NCBI GenBank assembly: GCA_014896255.1
Contig: JADBKT010000014.1
Coordinates: forward strand, 1 to 64,000
Source of the DNA: Hydrogenibacillus sp.
GTDB taxonomy: Bacteria; Bacillota; Bacilli; Thermicanales; DSM-22653
Length of the DNA stretch: 64,000 nucleotides
Reading direction: 5' to 3'
Positions 1 to 8,320 of the stretch are shown here, piece by piece (the stretch's first letter is position 1; each line of letters opens with the position of its first letter). The notes beneath the pieces were generated by a model, which saw nothing but the letters and a program-made list of their open reading frames with translations, was not told the origin of the DNA and did no database searches. The translations under genes and the position numbers were made by a program.

Positions 1-22
1 GCGCTAACCTCCCCGTGGGAAT

Positions 23-42
23 CCCCGGAATTCATTCCGGGG
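23..42. repeat. Perfect short palindrome just upstream of the pdxA2 start
   Basis: CCCCGGAA-TTCA-TTCCGGGG is a perfect 8-bp stem with a 4-nt loop. It ends immediately before the purine-rich GGAGGAGG that precedes the ATG at 54. It lies inside a stretch that looks like an extra 27 nt in the usual PdxA N-terminal coding region. It could sequester or present the ribosome binding site, or it could be a small insertion. Confidence 0.5.
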
Positions 43-53
43 AGGAGGTCAAG

Positions 54-1031
54 ATGGGGGATGCGGCCGGCATCGGCCCCGAGATCATCGTCAAGGCGCT
101 TTGGGATCCGGCCATCTATGAAATGTGCAGGCCACTTGTGATCGGTGATGCAAAAATTTTGCATCGAGCCAATGAAATCGTTCGTGCCGATCTTAACGTC
201 CGATCGTTGACCGACGCTGCGGAAGCCGCTTTTCTATATGGGAATGGGACCATCGACTGCCTGGATCTTGACCTTCTGCCCGCCGATCTGCCGTTTGGGC
301 AGGTGTCGGCGCAGGCGGGAGATGCCGCTTTCCGTTTCTTGAAGAAGGCGGTCGAACTGGCCAAAGCGGGTCAGATCGATGCGATCTGCACCGCTCCACT
401 GAACAAGGAGGCTTTGCACAAGGGCGGTCACCCGTATCCGGGCCACACGGAGATTCTCGCCGAACTGACCGGTACGGAAGATTTCGCCATGATGCTCTCA
501 ACCCCCAAGCTGAAAGTGATTCATGTGACGACGCACATCGGGCTGATCGACGCGGTAAAGACGATCAACCCGGAGCGGGTATACAAGGTGATCCGTCTGG
601 CGCACGAAACGCTTCAAAAAGCGGGATACGACAAACCGCGGATCGCCGTTTGCGGAATCAATCCGCATGCCGGGGAAAACGGGCTGTTCGGCTATGGCGA
701 GGAAGAAGAAAAAGTGGTTCCGGCGGTCAAGCGGGCACAGCAGGAAGGGATCGACGCCGTGGGGCCTCTGCCGGCGGACACGCTGTTTTTCCGGGCTGTG
801 CGGGGCGATTTTGACATTGTGGTGGCGATGTATCACGATCAGGGGCATGGGCCGGTCAAGGTGCTGGGGTTGGAAGCAGGCGTCAACATCACGGTCGGGC
901 TGCCGATCATCCGAACAAGCGTCGACCACGGAACCGCATTCGACTTTGCCGGCCGCGGCATCGCCGATGAGCTGAGCATGAAAGAAGCGATCCGGCAAGC
1001 GGTTGAATTGGCGCCGAAACGTGCCGGCTAA
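54..1031 (+). CDS. pdxA2: PdxA2-type 4-phospho-D-threonate/erythronate dehydrogenase
   Basis: This is an NAD-dependent, metal-dependent oxidative decarboxylase of the PdxA family. Visible family blocks are MGDAAGIGPEI at the N-terminus, GHTEIL, HVTTHIGL, MYHDQGHGPVKV and RTSVDHGTAFDFAG near the C-terminus. The HDQGHGPVK form matches the PdxA2 branch, which acts on phosphorylated four-carbon sugar acids, better than the pyridoxine-biosynthetic branch; that choice is inference. The ATG at 54 has a strong SD (GGAGGAGG, 5-nt gap) and gives 325 aa, but it removes the usual first beta strand. The frame stays open to the window edge and reads PVGIP before an odd GIHSGEEVK, so the true start may lie upstream. 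No kinase partner gene is visible on the right. Confidence 0.75.
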   Translation: MGDAAGIGPEIIVKALWDPAIYEMCRPLVIGDAKILHRANEIVRADLNVRSLTDAAEAAFLYGNGTIDCLDLDLLPADLPFGQVSAQAGDAAFRFLKKAVELAKAGQIDAICTAPLNKEALHKGGHPYPGHTEILAELTGTEDFAMMLSTPKLKVIHVTTHIGLIDAVKTINPERVYKVIRLAHETLQKAGYDKPRIAVCGINPHAGENGLFGYGEEEEKVVPAVKRAQQEGIDAVGPLPADTLFFRAVRGDFDIVVAMYHDQGHGPVKVLGLEAGVNITVGLPIIRTSVDHGTAFDFAGRGIADELSMKEAIRQAVELAPKRAG

Positions 1032-1118
1032 ACAGAAAAAGTCGTCTGCCTTTGCGGACGCGGTGCCATCGATCCCACCACCCATCTCCGCCGGTCACTC
1101 CCAGATCGCCGGACATGC

Positions 1119-1500
1119 TCACAGACGGCGTTCAATACCGAACGCCCGACAACCGGCCGCGATCGTCTCGAATACGTCCGCGTAATGACCGATTCGATTA
1201 AAGGTTGCACTGATACGTCCGAGCAAATCGATGTTGTTTGGATCTTTAAGGAACTCTAAGGCTCTTCTTCAGCTCACCGTTCATGTATTCATTGACCGTA
1301 TTCAAAGTCGTTAAGTTCATCTGTTGTAACGTCAAATCCAGTTGATGGATGGTCAAGGCCATCACCACCGTGGCGATGGCTAAGATAATTGAGACGACAA
1401 GCGCAACCTTCGAATCGTCTTGAGTGATAAACCAGGTGGCCCCGAAGATGAAGATGAGAAAAAAAGATATCACGATCGCATTGGCTAAAAATTTGGACAC
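1119..1500 (-). pseudogene. Small two-helix membrane protein, single-base frameshift
   Basis: A GTG at 1500 follows an AAAGGAGG SD with a 9-nt gap and opens an 84-aa frame with two transmembrane helices (about residues 5-24 and 29-50). This frame stops at 1246 after ELKKSLRVP. The adjacent frame continues at once as LEFLKDPNNIDLLGRISATFNRIGHYADVFETIA and ends at 1119. Removing one base near 1263 fuses them into a smooth ELKKALEFLKDPNN, so about 126 aa were probably intended. The overall shape (two helices plus a short cytoplasmic alpha-helical tail) recalls DUF4760-like proteins, but I cannot assign it. It could be a true mutation or a sequencing error. Confidence 0.55.
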
Positions 1501-1583
1501 TATGAACAACCTCCTTTTTCCTTCAACTATAGATCTACATTGAGAGATTGTCCAGAGCGCGGCCCGACGGAAGCGCGGAAGGG

Positions 1584-2167
1584 TCATGGAGAAGCGGGCG
1601 CGCACGGCCCCGCCGGGAGGGACAAAAACCATCGGCTGCCCTCGCCCAGCCTGCTTACGACCCTGACCGTCCCGCCGTGAAGTTGGTCGACGTGTTCCAC
1701 GATGGCCAGCCCCAGGCCCGCCCCGCCGCGGTCGCGGCTCCTGGAACGATTAAGGCGATAAAAACGCTCAAAAATGCGCTCGATTTCCTCCGCCGGGATG
1801 CCGACTCCGGTGTCCGCGACGACGATCTCCGCTTCCCGTTTCCGCGGATTGATCGTCATCCTCACTTCGACGCGCCCGCCCGGTCGGTTGGTTGTAGCGA
1901 ATGGCGTTGTCGAGCAAATTTTGGATGGCCACCATGATCAGCGCCTCGCGCCCGAACATGCACACCTCCGACTCCCCCGCGAGCGACACGCTGACGCCAT
2001 GCGCTTTGGATATGAGCGCGGACGACGGTCGTAAACGGGTCTACCGTGTCGCCCAAGACCCGTTCGATGATTTCCTCCTGACTCACCACGGACTCTTTCT
2101 TCCGCATCAAAAGCTCCGAACTCGCCTTTTCTTGCGCGTCAGCTCCAATCATTTGCCTTTCAGCCAT
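1584..2167 (-). pseudogene. Decayed sensor histidine kinase, ATPase domain
   Basis: Three minus-strand frames together spell the C-terminal half of a two-component histidine kinase. One frame gives RVLGDTVDPFTTVV, a second gives AHGVSVSLAGESEV and the N-box IQNLLDNAIRYNQPTG, and a third gives VRMTINPRKREAEIVVADTGVGIPAEEIERIFERFYRL and GAGLGLAIVEHVDQLHGG (G1, F and G2 boxes). Frame changes near 2010 and near 1880 break the gene. The histidine phosphoacceptor region, sensor domain and any response regulator are not found next to it. This looks like a remnant of a WalK/PhoR-type kinase rather than a functional gene. Confidence 0.75.
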
Positions 2168-2205
2168 GCGGTGCGGGTGACGGTATCACAGGAGATCCCC
2201 GTTTG

Positions 2206-2262
2206 AAAAAAGCGGCGTCCGGGCCCGCGGATCGCACATTAAAAGTGCCCGCACGCGGGCCA
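2206..2262 (-). terminator. Intrinsic terminator after the 116-aa hypothetical gene
   Basis: On the minus strand the hairpin GGCCCGCGTGCGGGCAC / GTGCGATCCGCGGGCCC, with an A/T-rich loop, lies 8 nt after the stop of the gene at 2271. It is followed, after a short GC spacer, by a run of six T. The stem is imperfect in the middle but has a perfect 8-bp outer arm. Confidence 0.55.
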
Positions 2263-2270
2263 GAAGTTCC

Positions 2271-2621
2271 TCAAAGGCGACATGGCCCGACCTTTTCTTC
2301 CACTCCTTGAATCTCATGAATTAAATCACAAAAAAGCGCCATTTTCCCGTATGTGATGGAGTGGTGCACGTTTTCAATAACCACATGACCGTTTGTTGCG
2401 GTGAAGTGACACCGATCCCGAACGGAATAGCCCATCGGCTCGATTTTGAGGAAACGAAATAAAGTTTCCTTCACCGTTTTCACCGAGGCGATGACCCGAC
2501 CGCCCACGATCTGCGGAAGAACTTCGAACGAAAGCGCCTTCCCGTCCACGACCACCCGGTTCGGCGTATCGGCGGTAAAAACCGCCACAATCCGGCATCG
2601 TCCGCGAAGGCGCGTCGACAA
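2271..2621 (-). CDS. Hypothetical protein, 116 aa
   Basis: I do not recognise this family. A TTG start at 2621 follows a near-perfect SD (AAGGAGG, 5-nt gap), which is the main reason to believe the gene. The product is soluble, with no signal peptide or membrane helix. It is beta-rich in the first half (CRIVAVFTADTPNRVVVDGKALSFEVLPQIVGGRVIASV) and has His/Cys scattered in the second half (CHFTATNGHVVIENVHHSI, FCDLIHEI). It has its own terminator and sits beside the decayed kinase. Nothing in the context suggests a function. Confidence 0.55.
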   Translation of the reverse strand: MSTRLRGRCRIVAVFTADTPNRVVVDGKALSFEVLPQIVGGRVIASVKTVKETLFRFLKIEPMGYSVRDRCHFTATNGHVVIENVHHSITYGKMALFCDLIHEIQGVEEKVGPCRL

Positions 2622-2727
2622 ACGAACCTCCTTGTTTTAAGGCAATGACGGATCAACTTGCCGAAGCGGTCCTGGCACCATTCCGCGACACGCGCCGCGA
2701 GGCGCTCCGGACCGCGTCATCGGCCGC

Positions 2728-3477
2728 CTACTTCCCTTCCCGCCAATAATAACTGTCAGGATATTTCCGTTCTCCGAAGACGGCGGTCCCGACGCGAACG
2801 ATCGTCGCCCCCTCTTCGATGGCGATCTCCAGATCCCCGGACATCCCCATCGAAAGCTCTGCCATCTCAACGCCGGGAAGGCGAAGATCGCGCGCCCGGT
2901 CCCGGATCTCCCGGAGCAGGCGAAAGCATCGGCGCGCGTCTTTAGGATCGGCGGACAACTTCCCGATCGTCATCAAGCCCTTGATCCGAAGCGTGGGAAA
3001 GGCGGCCACCTGCTCGATGAGCATCGGCGCCTCCTCCGGCCGGACGCCGAACTTGCTCGGCTCCTCTGACGTATTCACCTGGATCAACACGTCCATCGCC
3101 TTTCCGTCCCGGCTCAAGCGTTTATGCAGCGCTTCGGCGAGGCTAAGCCGGTCCACCGAATGAATCATCGTGACGTACGGGATCACGTCTTTGACCTTGT
3201 TCGTCTGCAGATGCCCGATAAAATGCCACTCCACCGGCGCGTCGGCGAGGGCGGGCTGCTTTTCGCGCAGCTCCTGCGCTTTGTTTTCTCCGAACAGCCG
3301 TTCTCCGGCGTCGACCGCCGCGCGCAGGCGCTCCGCCGGCACCGTCTTCGTCGCCAAGAGAAGCTTCACGGTTTCGGGTCGGCGCCCGCTCCTCGCGCAC
3401 GCCGTTTCGATGCGCTCGCGAAGGTGCCGGAGGTTGTCGCGAATCCGCGCCGCGTCGGAGATCATCGGCTCGTTCAT
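2728..3477 (-). CDS. yggS: YggS/YlmE family PLP homeostasis protein
   Basis: This cytosolic pyridoxal-phosphate-binding protein (PLPBP family) buffers PLP and affects amino and keto acid balance; no catalytic reaction is established for the family. At 249 aa it has the usual length. Hallmarks are KLLLATKTVP with the PLP lysine, GENKAQEL, WHFIGHLQTNK, IHSVDR, VLIQVNTSEEPSKFG, LMTIG and ELSMGMSGDLEIAIEEGATIVRVGTAVFG. In Bacillus this gene (ylmE) normally lies between ylmD and sepF. Here those two genes overlap directly at 41 kb and ylmE stands alone, with only an uncertain ORF upstream. Confidence 0.93.
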   Translation of the reverse strand: MNEPMISDAARIRDNLRHLRERIETACARSGRRPETVKLLLATKTVPAERLRAAVDAGERLFGENKAQELREKQPALADAPVEWHFIGHLQTNKVKDVIPYVTMIHSVDRLSLAEALHKRLSRDGKAMDVLIQVNTSEEPSKFGVRPEEAPMLIEQVAAFPTLRIKGLMTIGKLSADPKDARRCFRLLREIRDRARDLRLPGVEMAELSMGMSGDLEIAIEEGATIVRVGTAVFGERKYPDSYYWREGK

Positions 3478-3887
3478 CGGCTGCTCACCCGCTTTTCACT
3501 GGCTTCGGGGGACATCCCCTCATGTGCGCATTTTGATCGTCTGCTTTTACGCCGTTCATCGTGCCTTCGGCCGGTCTCCTTAAACCTGATGAACCGCAGC
3601 CCAAAAGAGGCCGAGGCCCGGAGCCGACCGTACGACTTCGCGGACGGACGCTTAAGGCGCCCGACAGACGGATCAAGGGAACTATCGAACGACGCGACCG
3701 CGGCGCGGTCTCTGGGGTCTTCCTTCTTTGCTTTGCTCGTAAAATCCTGCCGAATCCATGGAATAATTTTTGCGCATTCCGATACCGGGAGGTTGGTCGA
3801 TCGACGCATTTCCTCCACCGCGATATAATAAAGGCAAAGTCGTCTTCAAAAGCGCCGATTTCGCACCTTGCGCGGAGGTGGTGGAGC
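3478..3887. other. 410-nt divergent intergenic region
   Basis: This gap separates yggS (minus) from the zinc-ribbon gene (plus). Its right part carries the plus-strand promoter listed separately. A 114-aa minus-strand ORF (3474-3818) fills most of it and would overlap the yggS start as ATGA. It has low-complexity, Arg/Ser-rich composition, covers the plus promoter and resembles nothing I know, so I do not call it a gene. I see nothing else in this stretch. Confidence 0.4.
3801..3829 (+). promoter_or_regulatory. SigA-type promoter for the zinc-ribbon gene
   Basis: A -35 box TCGACG (4 of 6 matches) and a perfect TATAAT -10 are separated by 17 nt, about 58 nt upstream of the ATG at 3888. Confidence 0.6.
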
Positions 3888-4223
3888 ATGCGCCGGCAAA
3901 AAATGAACACTGTCCTTCTTTGCCGGACATGCGGCAAAGAAACGGCCCATGAACTCGAATACGTGAACGACGCCATGACCAGGGCGACTTGCCTGGAGTG
4001 CGGAGAGACGCTGAACCGAAGCATCGACGTCATCGAAGCCTTGTCGAAGGAGATGATCGCGCGGCTTCTCACCAAACCCAATCGCCTGCGCGACGAACTG
4101 CGCTCGCAGGGAAAATGGCGTTTCATGATCGCGCTCCCGTACCGCGTGACGAGCAAACCGTACCGGCTGTACAGGGAACTTTCGGAAAACATGCGTGTCT
4201 TGCGCTCGATCGGCCGTCCTTAG
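3888..4223 (+). CDS. Small zinc-ribbon protein (bh-like), 111 aa
   Basis: The N-terminus has two CxxC pairs, CRTCG and CLECG, about 23 residues apart, predicting a treble-clef or zinc-ribbon fold. The remainder (IDVIEALSKEMIARLLTKPNRLRDELRSQGKWRFMIALPYRVTSKPYRLYRELSE) is helical and basic. Similar uncharacterised proteins are often annotated as bh protein in thermophilic Firmicutes; this is recalled, not checked. The ATG at 3888 is preferred over the one at 3903 because a GGAGGTGG SD lies 9 nt before it. It has a good promoter and is followed 41 nt later by the nitronate monooxygenase gene, so the two may be co-transcribed. Confidence 0.7.
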   Translation: MRRQKMNTVLLCRTCGKETAHELEYVNDAMTRATCLECGETLNRSIDVIEALSKEMIARLLTKPNRLRDELRSQGKWRFMIALPYRVTSKPYRLYRELSENMRVLRSIGRP

Positions 4224-4264
4224 CCCGACAGTAAATAAACATCCAAACAAGAGGAGAAACTCGC

Positions 4265-5356
4265 ATGTGGTATGAAACGGCGATCACACGCCTGTTCGGC
4301 ATCCCCTATCCGCTGATCCAGGCTCCGATGGCCGGAGGCCCGACCACGCCCGAGCTCGTCGCGGCGGTGTCCAACGAAGGCGGTCTCGGTTTCCTCGGCG
4401 CCGGCTACATGTCGCCGGAGGCCATCCGGGCCGCCGTTCGTCGCATCCGTGAATTGACCGATCGACCGTTTGGCGTAAACCTCTTTATGCCGGAGAAGCA
4501 CTTACCAGTGGATTGGGATGGCGTAAACCGGATGAAAGATTATCTAAAAACCTTGCATCCATTCGGGAAGGAAATCGCCGAGGAGCTGAACGACCTCTCA
4601 TTCGAGACGAATCTTGAAGATGCGTTCGCTGCGCAGATGACGGTCGTCTTGGAAGAACGGGTGCCGGTTTTCAGCTTCACCTTCGGTTGTCCGACCCGCG
4701 AAGAAGTCTCGGCCTGGAAAGCCAGAGGGATCCGCGTCATCGGGACGGCCACCACGGTGGCGGAAGCGGTCCGGCTGGAAGAGGCAGGCGTGGACGCCGT
4801 CGTGGCGCAGGGATATGAAGCGGGCGGGCATCGCGGGACGTTTCTCGGGTTCGACGCATCCGCCCTCATCGGGACGATCGCGCTGGTCCCCCAGATCGTG
4901 GACAAGGTCGGCGTTCCCGTCATCGCCGCAGGCGGCATCATGGACGGCCGAGGCATCGTCGCCGCGCTGGCGCTGGGGGCATCGGCGGTGCAGATGGGCA
5001 CCGCTTTTCTCGCCAGCCGGGAAAGCGGCGCACACCCCAGCTACAAAAAAGCGGTCCTCCACAGTCGCGACACCTCGACCGTCATCACCGCCGCCTTTTC
5101 CGGAAAGCCGGCGCGAGGGATTCAGAATGCGTTCATCTCGCTGATACACGAATACGACGCGCCCATCCCCCCTTATCCCATTCAGAATGCGCTCACCCGT
5201 CCCATGCGGAACTGGGCCGCGCGGCAATCCGATCCGGAGTTCATGTCGCTCTGGTCCGGTCAGGCTTCGGCCCTGAGCCGCGAAGCCGGTGCGGGCGAAA
5301 TCGTCCGCCGGCTCATTCAAGAGACGGAACAGATGTTGAGCATTCTCAACCGTTAA
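4265..5356 (+). CDS. Nitronate monooxygenase (2-nitropropane dioxygenase family)
   Basis: This is an FMN-dependent TIM-barrel enzyme expected to oxidise alkyl nitronates such as propionate 3-nitronate, and is cytosolic. The 363-aa length is normal. Motifs are IQAPMAGG at residues 18-25, FGVNLFMP, the flavin/active-site loop GYEAGGHRGTF, VPVIAAGGIMDGRGI and ALGASAVQMGTAFLASRES. The conserved histidine in EAGGHRG is present. The FabK enoyl-ACP reductases are related, but the C-terminal region (SGKPARGIQN) fits nitronate monooxygenases better. An AGAGGAG SD precedes the ATG. The downstream side is abutted directly by an insertion-sequence remnant. Confidence 0.85.
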   Translation: MWYETAITRLFGIPYPLIQAPMAGGPTTPELVAAVSNEGGLGFLGAGYMSPEAIRAAVRRIRELTDRPFGVNLFMPEKHLPVDWDGVNRMKDYLKTLHPFGKEIAEELNDLSFETNLEDAFAAQMTVVLEERVPVFSFTFGCPTREEVSAWKARGIRVIGTATTVAEAVRLEEAGVDAVVAQGYEAGGHRGTFLGFDASALIGTIALVPQIVDKVGVPVIAAGGIMDGRGIVAALALGASAVQMGTAFLASRESGAHPSYKKAVLHSRDTSTVITAAFSGKPARGIQNAFISLIHEYDAPIPPYPIQNALTRPMRNWAARQSDPEFMSLWSGQASALSREAGAGEIVRRLIQETEQMLSILNR

Positions 5357-6094
5357 CGCATCCGCGGCCGGCGAAGGCTTTCCCCGGTAGAACTCGACTT
5401 TCGCTTAGCACGTCCTCGGCGCTCGCCTCGGGGTTGTGCTGGCGGAGCTTACGCAACAAGAAGCTCTCCAGGACCAGCGCCAGGAAGCAGGCCGTGACGT
5501 GGCCCGGACCCGCCGCTCCGTCCAGTGGAACATGGGCCGCAGGTCCAGGGCGGACTTGAGGGTGCAAAAGGCCCGTTCGAGTCGCCCGAGACCCTTGTAC
5601 GCCCGCACCACGGCGTCCGGATCGAGGTAACGGGCCACGAGGCGGTTCCGCAGGAGATCCTTGGCTTCCCCGCGCTCGATCCGCTGCTTCAGGTGCGCAT
5701 GGTTTCCATCCCGGCTTCCTCGATGGCCCGCAGGATCTGGCGGCTGACCATGCCCCGGTCGTCGACGAAGATCACCCGGCGCAGGTGAAAGCGCCGCTTG
5801 AGGGCATCCAGGACGGTCTACACGGTCGCCTTGTCGGCGGTATCGCCCGGAAAGACCTCGTGGTCGACGGGGTCGCCGTCGCGGATCATGAGCACGCCCA
5901 CCACCCGCTGGGGCCGGCAGACGCCCTGAAGCCACCGGCGGGTCCGGACGGATGGAGGCGCTGTCATCGCGGGGGATCCGTTTCCCGTCGTCCAGGACTC
6001 CCACCGGTGGGGTGGACGAGGCCGAAGTGGCGTCTTTGAAACCCGGTCGGTAGGCGATGACGCGCCGGGAGAGCGGGGCACACGGCAGGATCAA
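5357..6094 (-). pseudogene. Decayed IS1634-type (IS4 superfamily) transposase
   Basis: Pieces of a transposase are spread over several minus-strand frames. From N to C they include GVLMIRDGDPVDHEVFPGDTADK, an in-frame stop, a region with FVDDRGM, then LKQRIERGEAKDLLRNRLVARYLDPDAVVRAYKGLGRLERAFCTLKSALDLRPMFHWTE, then GHVTACFLALVLESFLLRKLRQHNPEASAEDVL. The last two blocks are typical of the C-terminal part of IS1634-family transposases. The N-terminal third is missing, several frameshifts are present and I see no terminal inverted repeats. The element is inactive and fills the space between the nitronate monooxygenase and the amidase. Confidence 0.8.
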
Positions 6095-6834
6095 TTCGTT
6101 TGGTTCTCGTCCGACGGCGGAGCAAGCGTTTCGGTGATCATGGCGTCTTTAAAGCCGAGGCTCTTCAATTTTTTAAGCAGCCGTTCGGCATTGCGCCGGT
6201 CGCGAAATGCTCCGACCTGCACGCGATAGATTTTGTCCGCCGTTTGACTTGGACCTTGCGCTTTCTGACGGTCCGGTTTTTCGGAGAGTCCGAGCACTCT
6301 GGCGATGCCGCGGGCTGTTGCTTCGACCATCGCCTGACGAACGGACAGATTTTGAAGGAGCGCGTTGTCCTGTGCGTTGTCGATGAATAAATATTCGACC
6401 AACAAGGCCGGCATGACCGTCTCCCGGAGCACAGCAAAGTCGGCCCGCTTTGTTCCTCGGTCGACGACGCCGTACGGTTTTAACGCTTGCATGATCTCGA
6501 CATGGATCAATTTTTGGGCGTTTCCGGTGAATGGATTCACTTTTCCGCTGAAGATATAGGATTCAAACCCGCGAGCATTTCCGTCGTAAGCGTTATGATG
6601 GAGGGAAATGAAATAGTCCGCCTTTAGCCGATTCGCCAGCGTCGCGCGATCTGTCAATGATACGAAGGCGTCCGTCGTTCGCGTCCACTCTACGCGGACG
6701 ACGTAGCGGTCCTGGAGCACCTTGCCCACCTGCAACGCCAGGTCGAGCGTCGAATTTTTTTCTAAAAGCCCGTATCCGCTCGCGCCAGGATCGTGGCCGC
6801 CGTGCCCCGGATCGATGACGACCAGTTTGGACAT
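6091..6834 (-). CDS. N-acetylmuramoyl-L-alanine amidase with SPOR domain
   Basis: This is an Amidase_3 zinc hydrolase that cleaves the MurNAc-L-Ala bond of peptidoglycan. Start ATG 6834 follows a GGAAGGGGAG SD and gives 247 aa; the longer ORF is not supported. The catalytic domain runs from about residue 3 to 175: VVIDPGHGGHDPGAS (first zinc histidine), ISLHHNAYDG and LLVEYLFIDN (catalytic glutamate). A C-terminal SPOR domain (IYRVQVGAFRDRRNAERLLKKLKSLGF), which binds denuded glycan strands, completes it. No signal peptide is visible, as in the Bacillus mother-cell lysis amidase CwlC, so a sporulation role is plausible but inferred. Confidence 0.88.
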   Translation of the reverse strand: MSKLVVIDPGHGGHDPGASGYGLLEKNSTLDLALQVGKVLQDRYVVRVEWTRTTDAFVSLTDRATLANRLKADYFISLHHNAYDGNARGFESYIFSGKVNPFTGNAQKLIHVEIMQALKPYGVVDRGTKRADFAVLRETVMPALLVEYLFIDNAQDNALLQNLSVRQAMVEATARGIARVLGLSEKPDRQKAQGPSQTADKIYRVQVGAFRDRRNAERLLKKLKSLGFKDAMITETLAPPSDENQTN

Positions 6835-6977
6835 CCGCTCCCCTTCCTTCTGCGCTTCTCTCTTTTGCTTTCTCACCGTAAAATGTATGTCATTCCCGCC
6901 AGTGGCGTGCCGGTTCTTGTCCTGCGCTTTCGCCTTGTTTCCCTGTTTCAAAGAAAAAGTCGCAGGATATACAAACC

Positions 6978-7006
6978 TTGACGAAAATGGTAAAATGCCG
7001 GATACT
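6978..7006 (+). promoter_or_regulatory. SigA-type promoter for the uracil permease
   Basis: TTGACG and GATACT are separated by 17 nt. The predicted transcript has a leader of about 25 nt, so there is no room for a PyrR attenuator of the kind seen before pyrR. Confidence 0.55.
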
Positions 7007-7039
7007 GATACATACTGACGCCGGCAAGGGGGTTCCTTT

Positions 7040-8320
7040 GTGTCGCGACGCATCTATCAAATTGAAGAACGCCTGCCGATCTTAGACACGATCCCGCTCA
7101 GCTTGCAACATGTCATGGCCATGTTCGGCGCAAACGTCTTGGTTCCGCTCCTGTTCGGCATCAACCCGGCGATTACGCTGCTGATGAACGGCATCGGCAC
7201 GCTCCTTTACAGTTACGTGACCAAGGGCGGCATCCCCTCGTACTTGGGATCGAGTTTCGCGTTCATCGCGCCGACGCTGCTCATCATCTCAAAAACGGGG
7301 TATAACCACGCCCAGTCCGGGTTTATCGTCGCCGGATTGCTGTTCGTCATCGCCGGAATCATCGTCAAGAAGTTGGGCACGCGTTGGATCGATATCGTGC
7401 TGCCCCCTCCCGTGATGGGTGCAGTGGTGGCGGTCATCGGGCTGGAGCTCGCCCCCGTCGCGGCGGACATGGCCGGCCTTACGGCAGAACAGCCCGACGC
7501 CAAGGTGCTCGCCGTATCCCTGTTTACGTTCCTCGTCGGCGTCATCGGTTCGCTCGTGTTTCGCGGCTTTTTCCAGGTGATCCCCGTCTTGATCGCCGTG
7601 GTCAGCGGCTATCTTTTGGCCCTGGTCCTCGGCATGGTCAACTTTGACCCGGTCACGGCCGCACCGTGGCTCAAGCTGCCTGAATTCCACGCGCCGGTCA
7701 TGGACCTCCATGCGATCTTGCTCATCATGCCGGCATCGCTCGTCGTTCTCGCCGAACACATCGGCCACCTCATCGTGACGGGCAACATCGTCGAGCGTGA
7801 TTTGATGAAAAAACCCGGGCTGCACTTGTCGCTCATCGGCGACGGGATCAGCAACATGCTCTCCGGCCTCGTCGGCTCCCCGCCAAACACGACATACGGC
7901 GAAAACATCGGCGTCATGGCGATTACCCGCGTCTACTCGGTCTGGGTCATCCGCGGGGCGGCCGTCATCGCCATCCTCGCCTCGACGATCGGAAAGCTTT
8001 CCGCCCTCATTCAGTCCATCCCCGTACCGGTGATGGGCGGCGTCTCGCTGCTCCTCTTCGGCGTGATCGCTACGGCCGGGATCCGCATGCTCGTCGAAAG
8101 ACGGTTGGACTACAGCCGCAACTACAACATGGTGCTGTCCGCCATCGTCTTGATCACCGGAGTAAGCGGGGCGAAGGTGACCGTCGGGACCGTCGAACTC
8201 AAAGGCATGGTCTTATCGGCCGTCATCGGCGTGGTCATCTCTCTCACGGCGTACGTGCTGAACCGCTTCTCCCTGCTGAACGATCCGATCCCGGAATCCT
8301 TTCAACCCACGCAAAAATAG
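7040..8320 (+). CDS. Uracil permease (NCS2 / UraA-PyrP family)
   Basis: This is a polytopic inner-membrane nucleobase:proton symporter of 426 aa with about 14 hydrophobic segments. Family markers are the early PLSLQHVMAMFGANVLVP, SSFAFIAP, the VLAEHIGHL segment with the proton/substrate glutamate, and TTYGENIGVMAITRVYS, which is the uracil-type signature. Start GTG 7040 has an AAGGGGG SD with a 7-nt gap. In B. subtilis the uracil permease gene pyrP is inside the pyr operon; here it is separate, has its own promoter and lies beside the ureide operon on the other strand. Xanthine permease is the main alternative and looks less likely. Confidence 0.88.
   Translation: MSRRIYQIEERLPILDTIPLSLQHVMAMFGANVLVPLLFGINPAITLLMNGIGTLLYSYVTKGGIPSYLGSSFAFIAPTLLIISKTGYNHAQSGFIVAGLLFVIAGIIVKKLGTRWIDIVLPPPVMGAVVAVIGLELAPVAADMAGLTAEQPDAKVLAVSLFTFLVGVIGSLVFRGFFQVIPVLIAVVSGYLLALVLGMVNFDPVTAAPWLKLPEFHAPVMDLHAILLIMPASLVVLAEHIGHLIVTGNIVERDLMKKPGLHLSLIGDGISNMLSGLVGSPPNTTYGENIGVMAITRVYSVWVIRGAAVIAILASTIGKLSALIQSIPVPVMGGVSLLLFGVIATAGIRMLVERRLDYSRNYNMVLSAIVLITGVSGAKVTVGTVELKGMVLSAVIGVVISLTAYVLNRFSLLNDPIPESFQPTQK

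Noticed and set aside
1032-1075. Hairpin CGTCTGC/GCGGACG after pdxA2 as a terminator
   Set aside because: One mismatch and no T-run; not enough to call.
3474-3818. 114-aa minus-strand ORF that would overlap the yggS start as ATGA
   Set aside because: Arg/Ser-rich low-complexity sequence, covers a clear plus-strand promoter, no recognisable family; long chance ORFs are common at this GC content.
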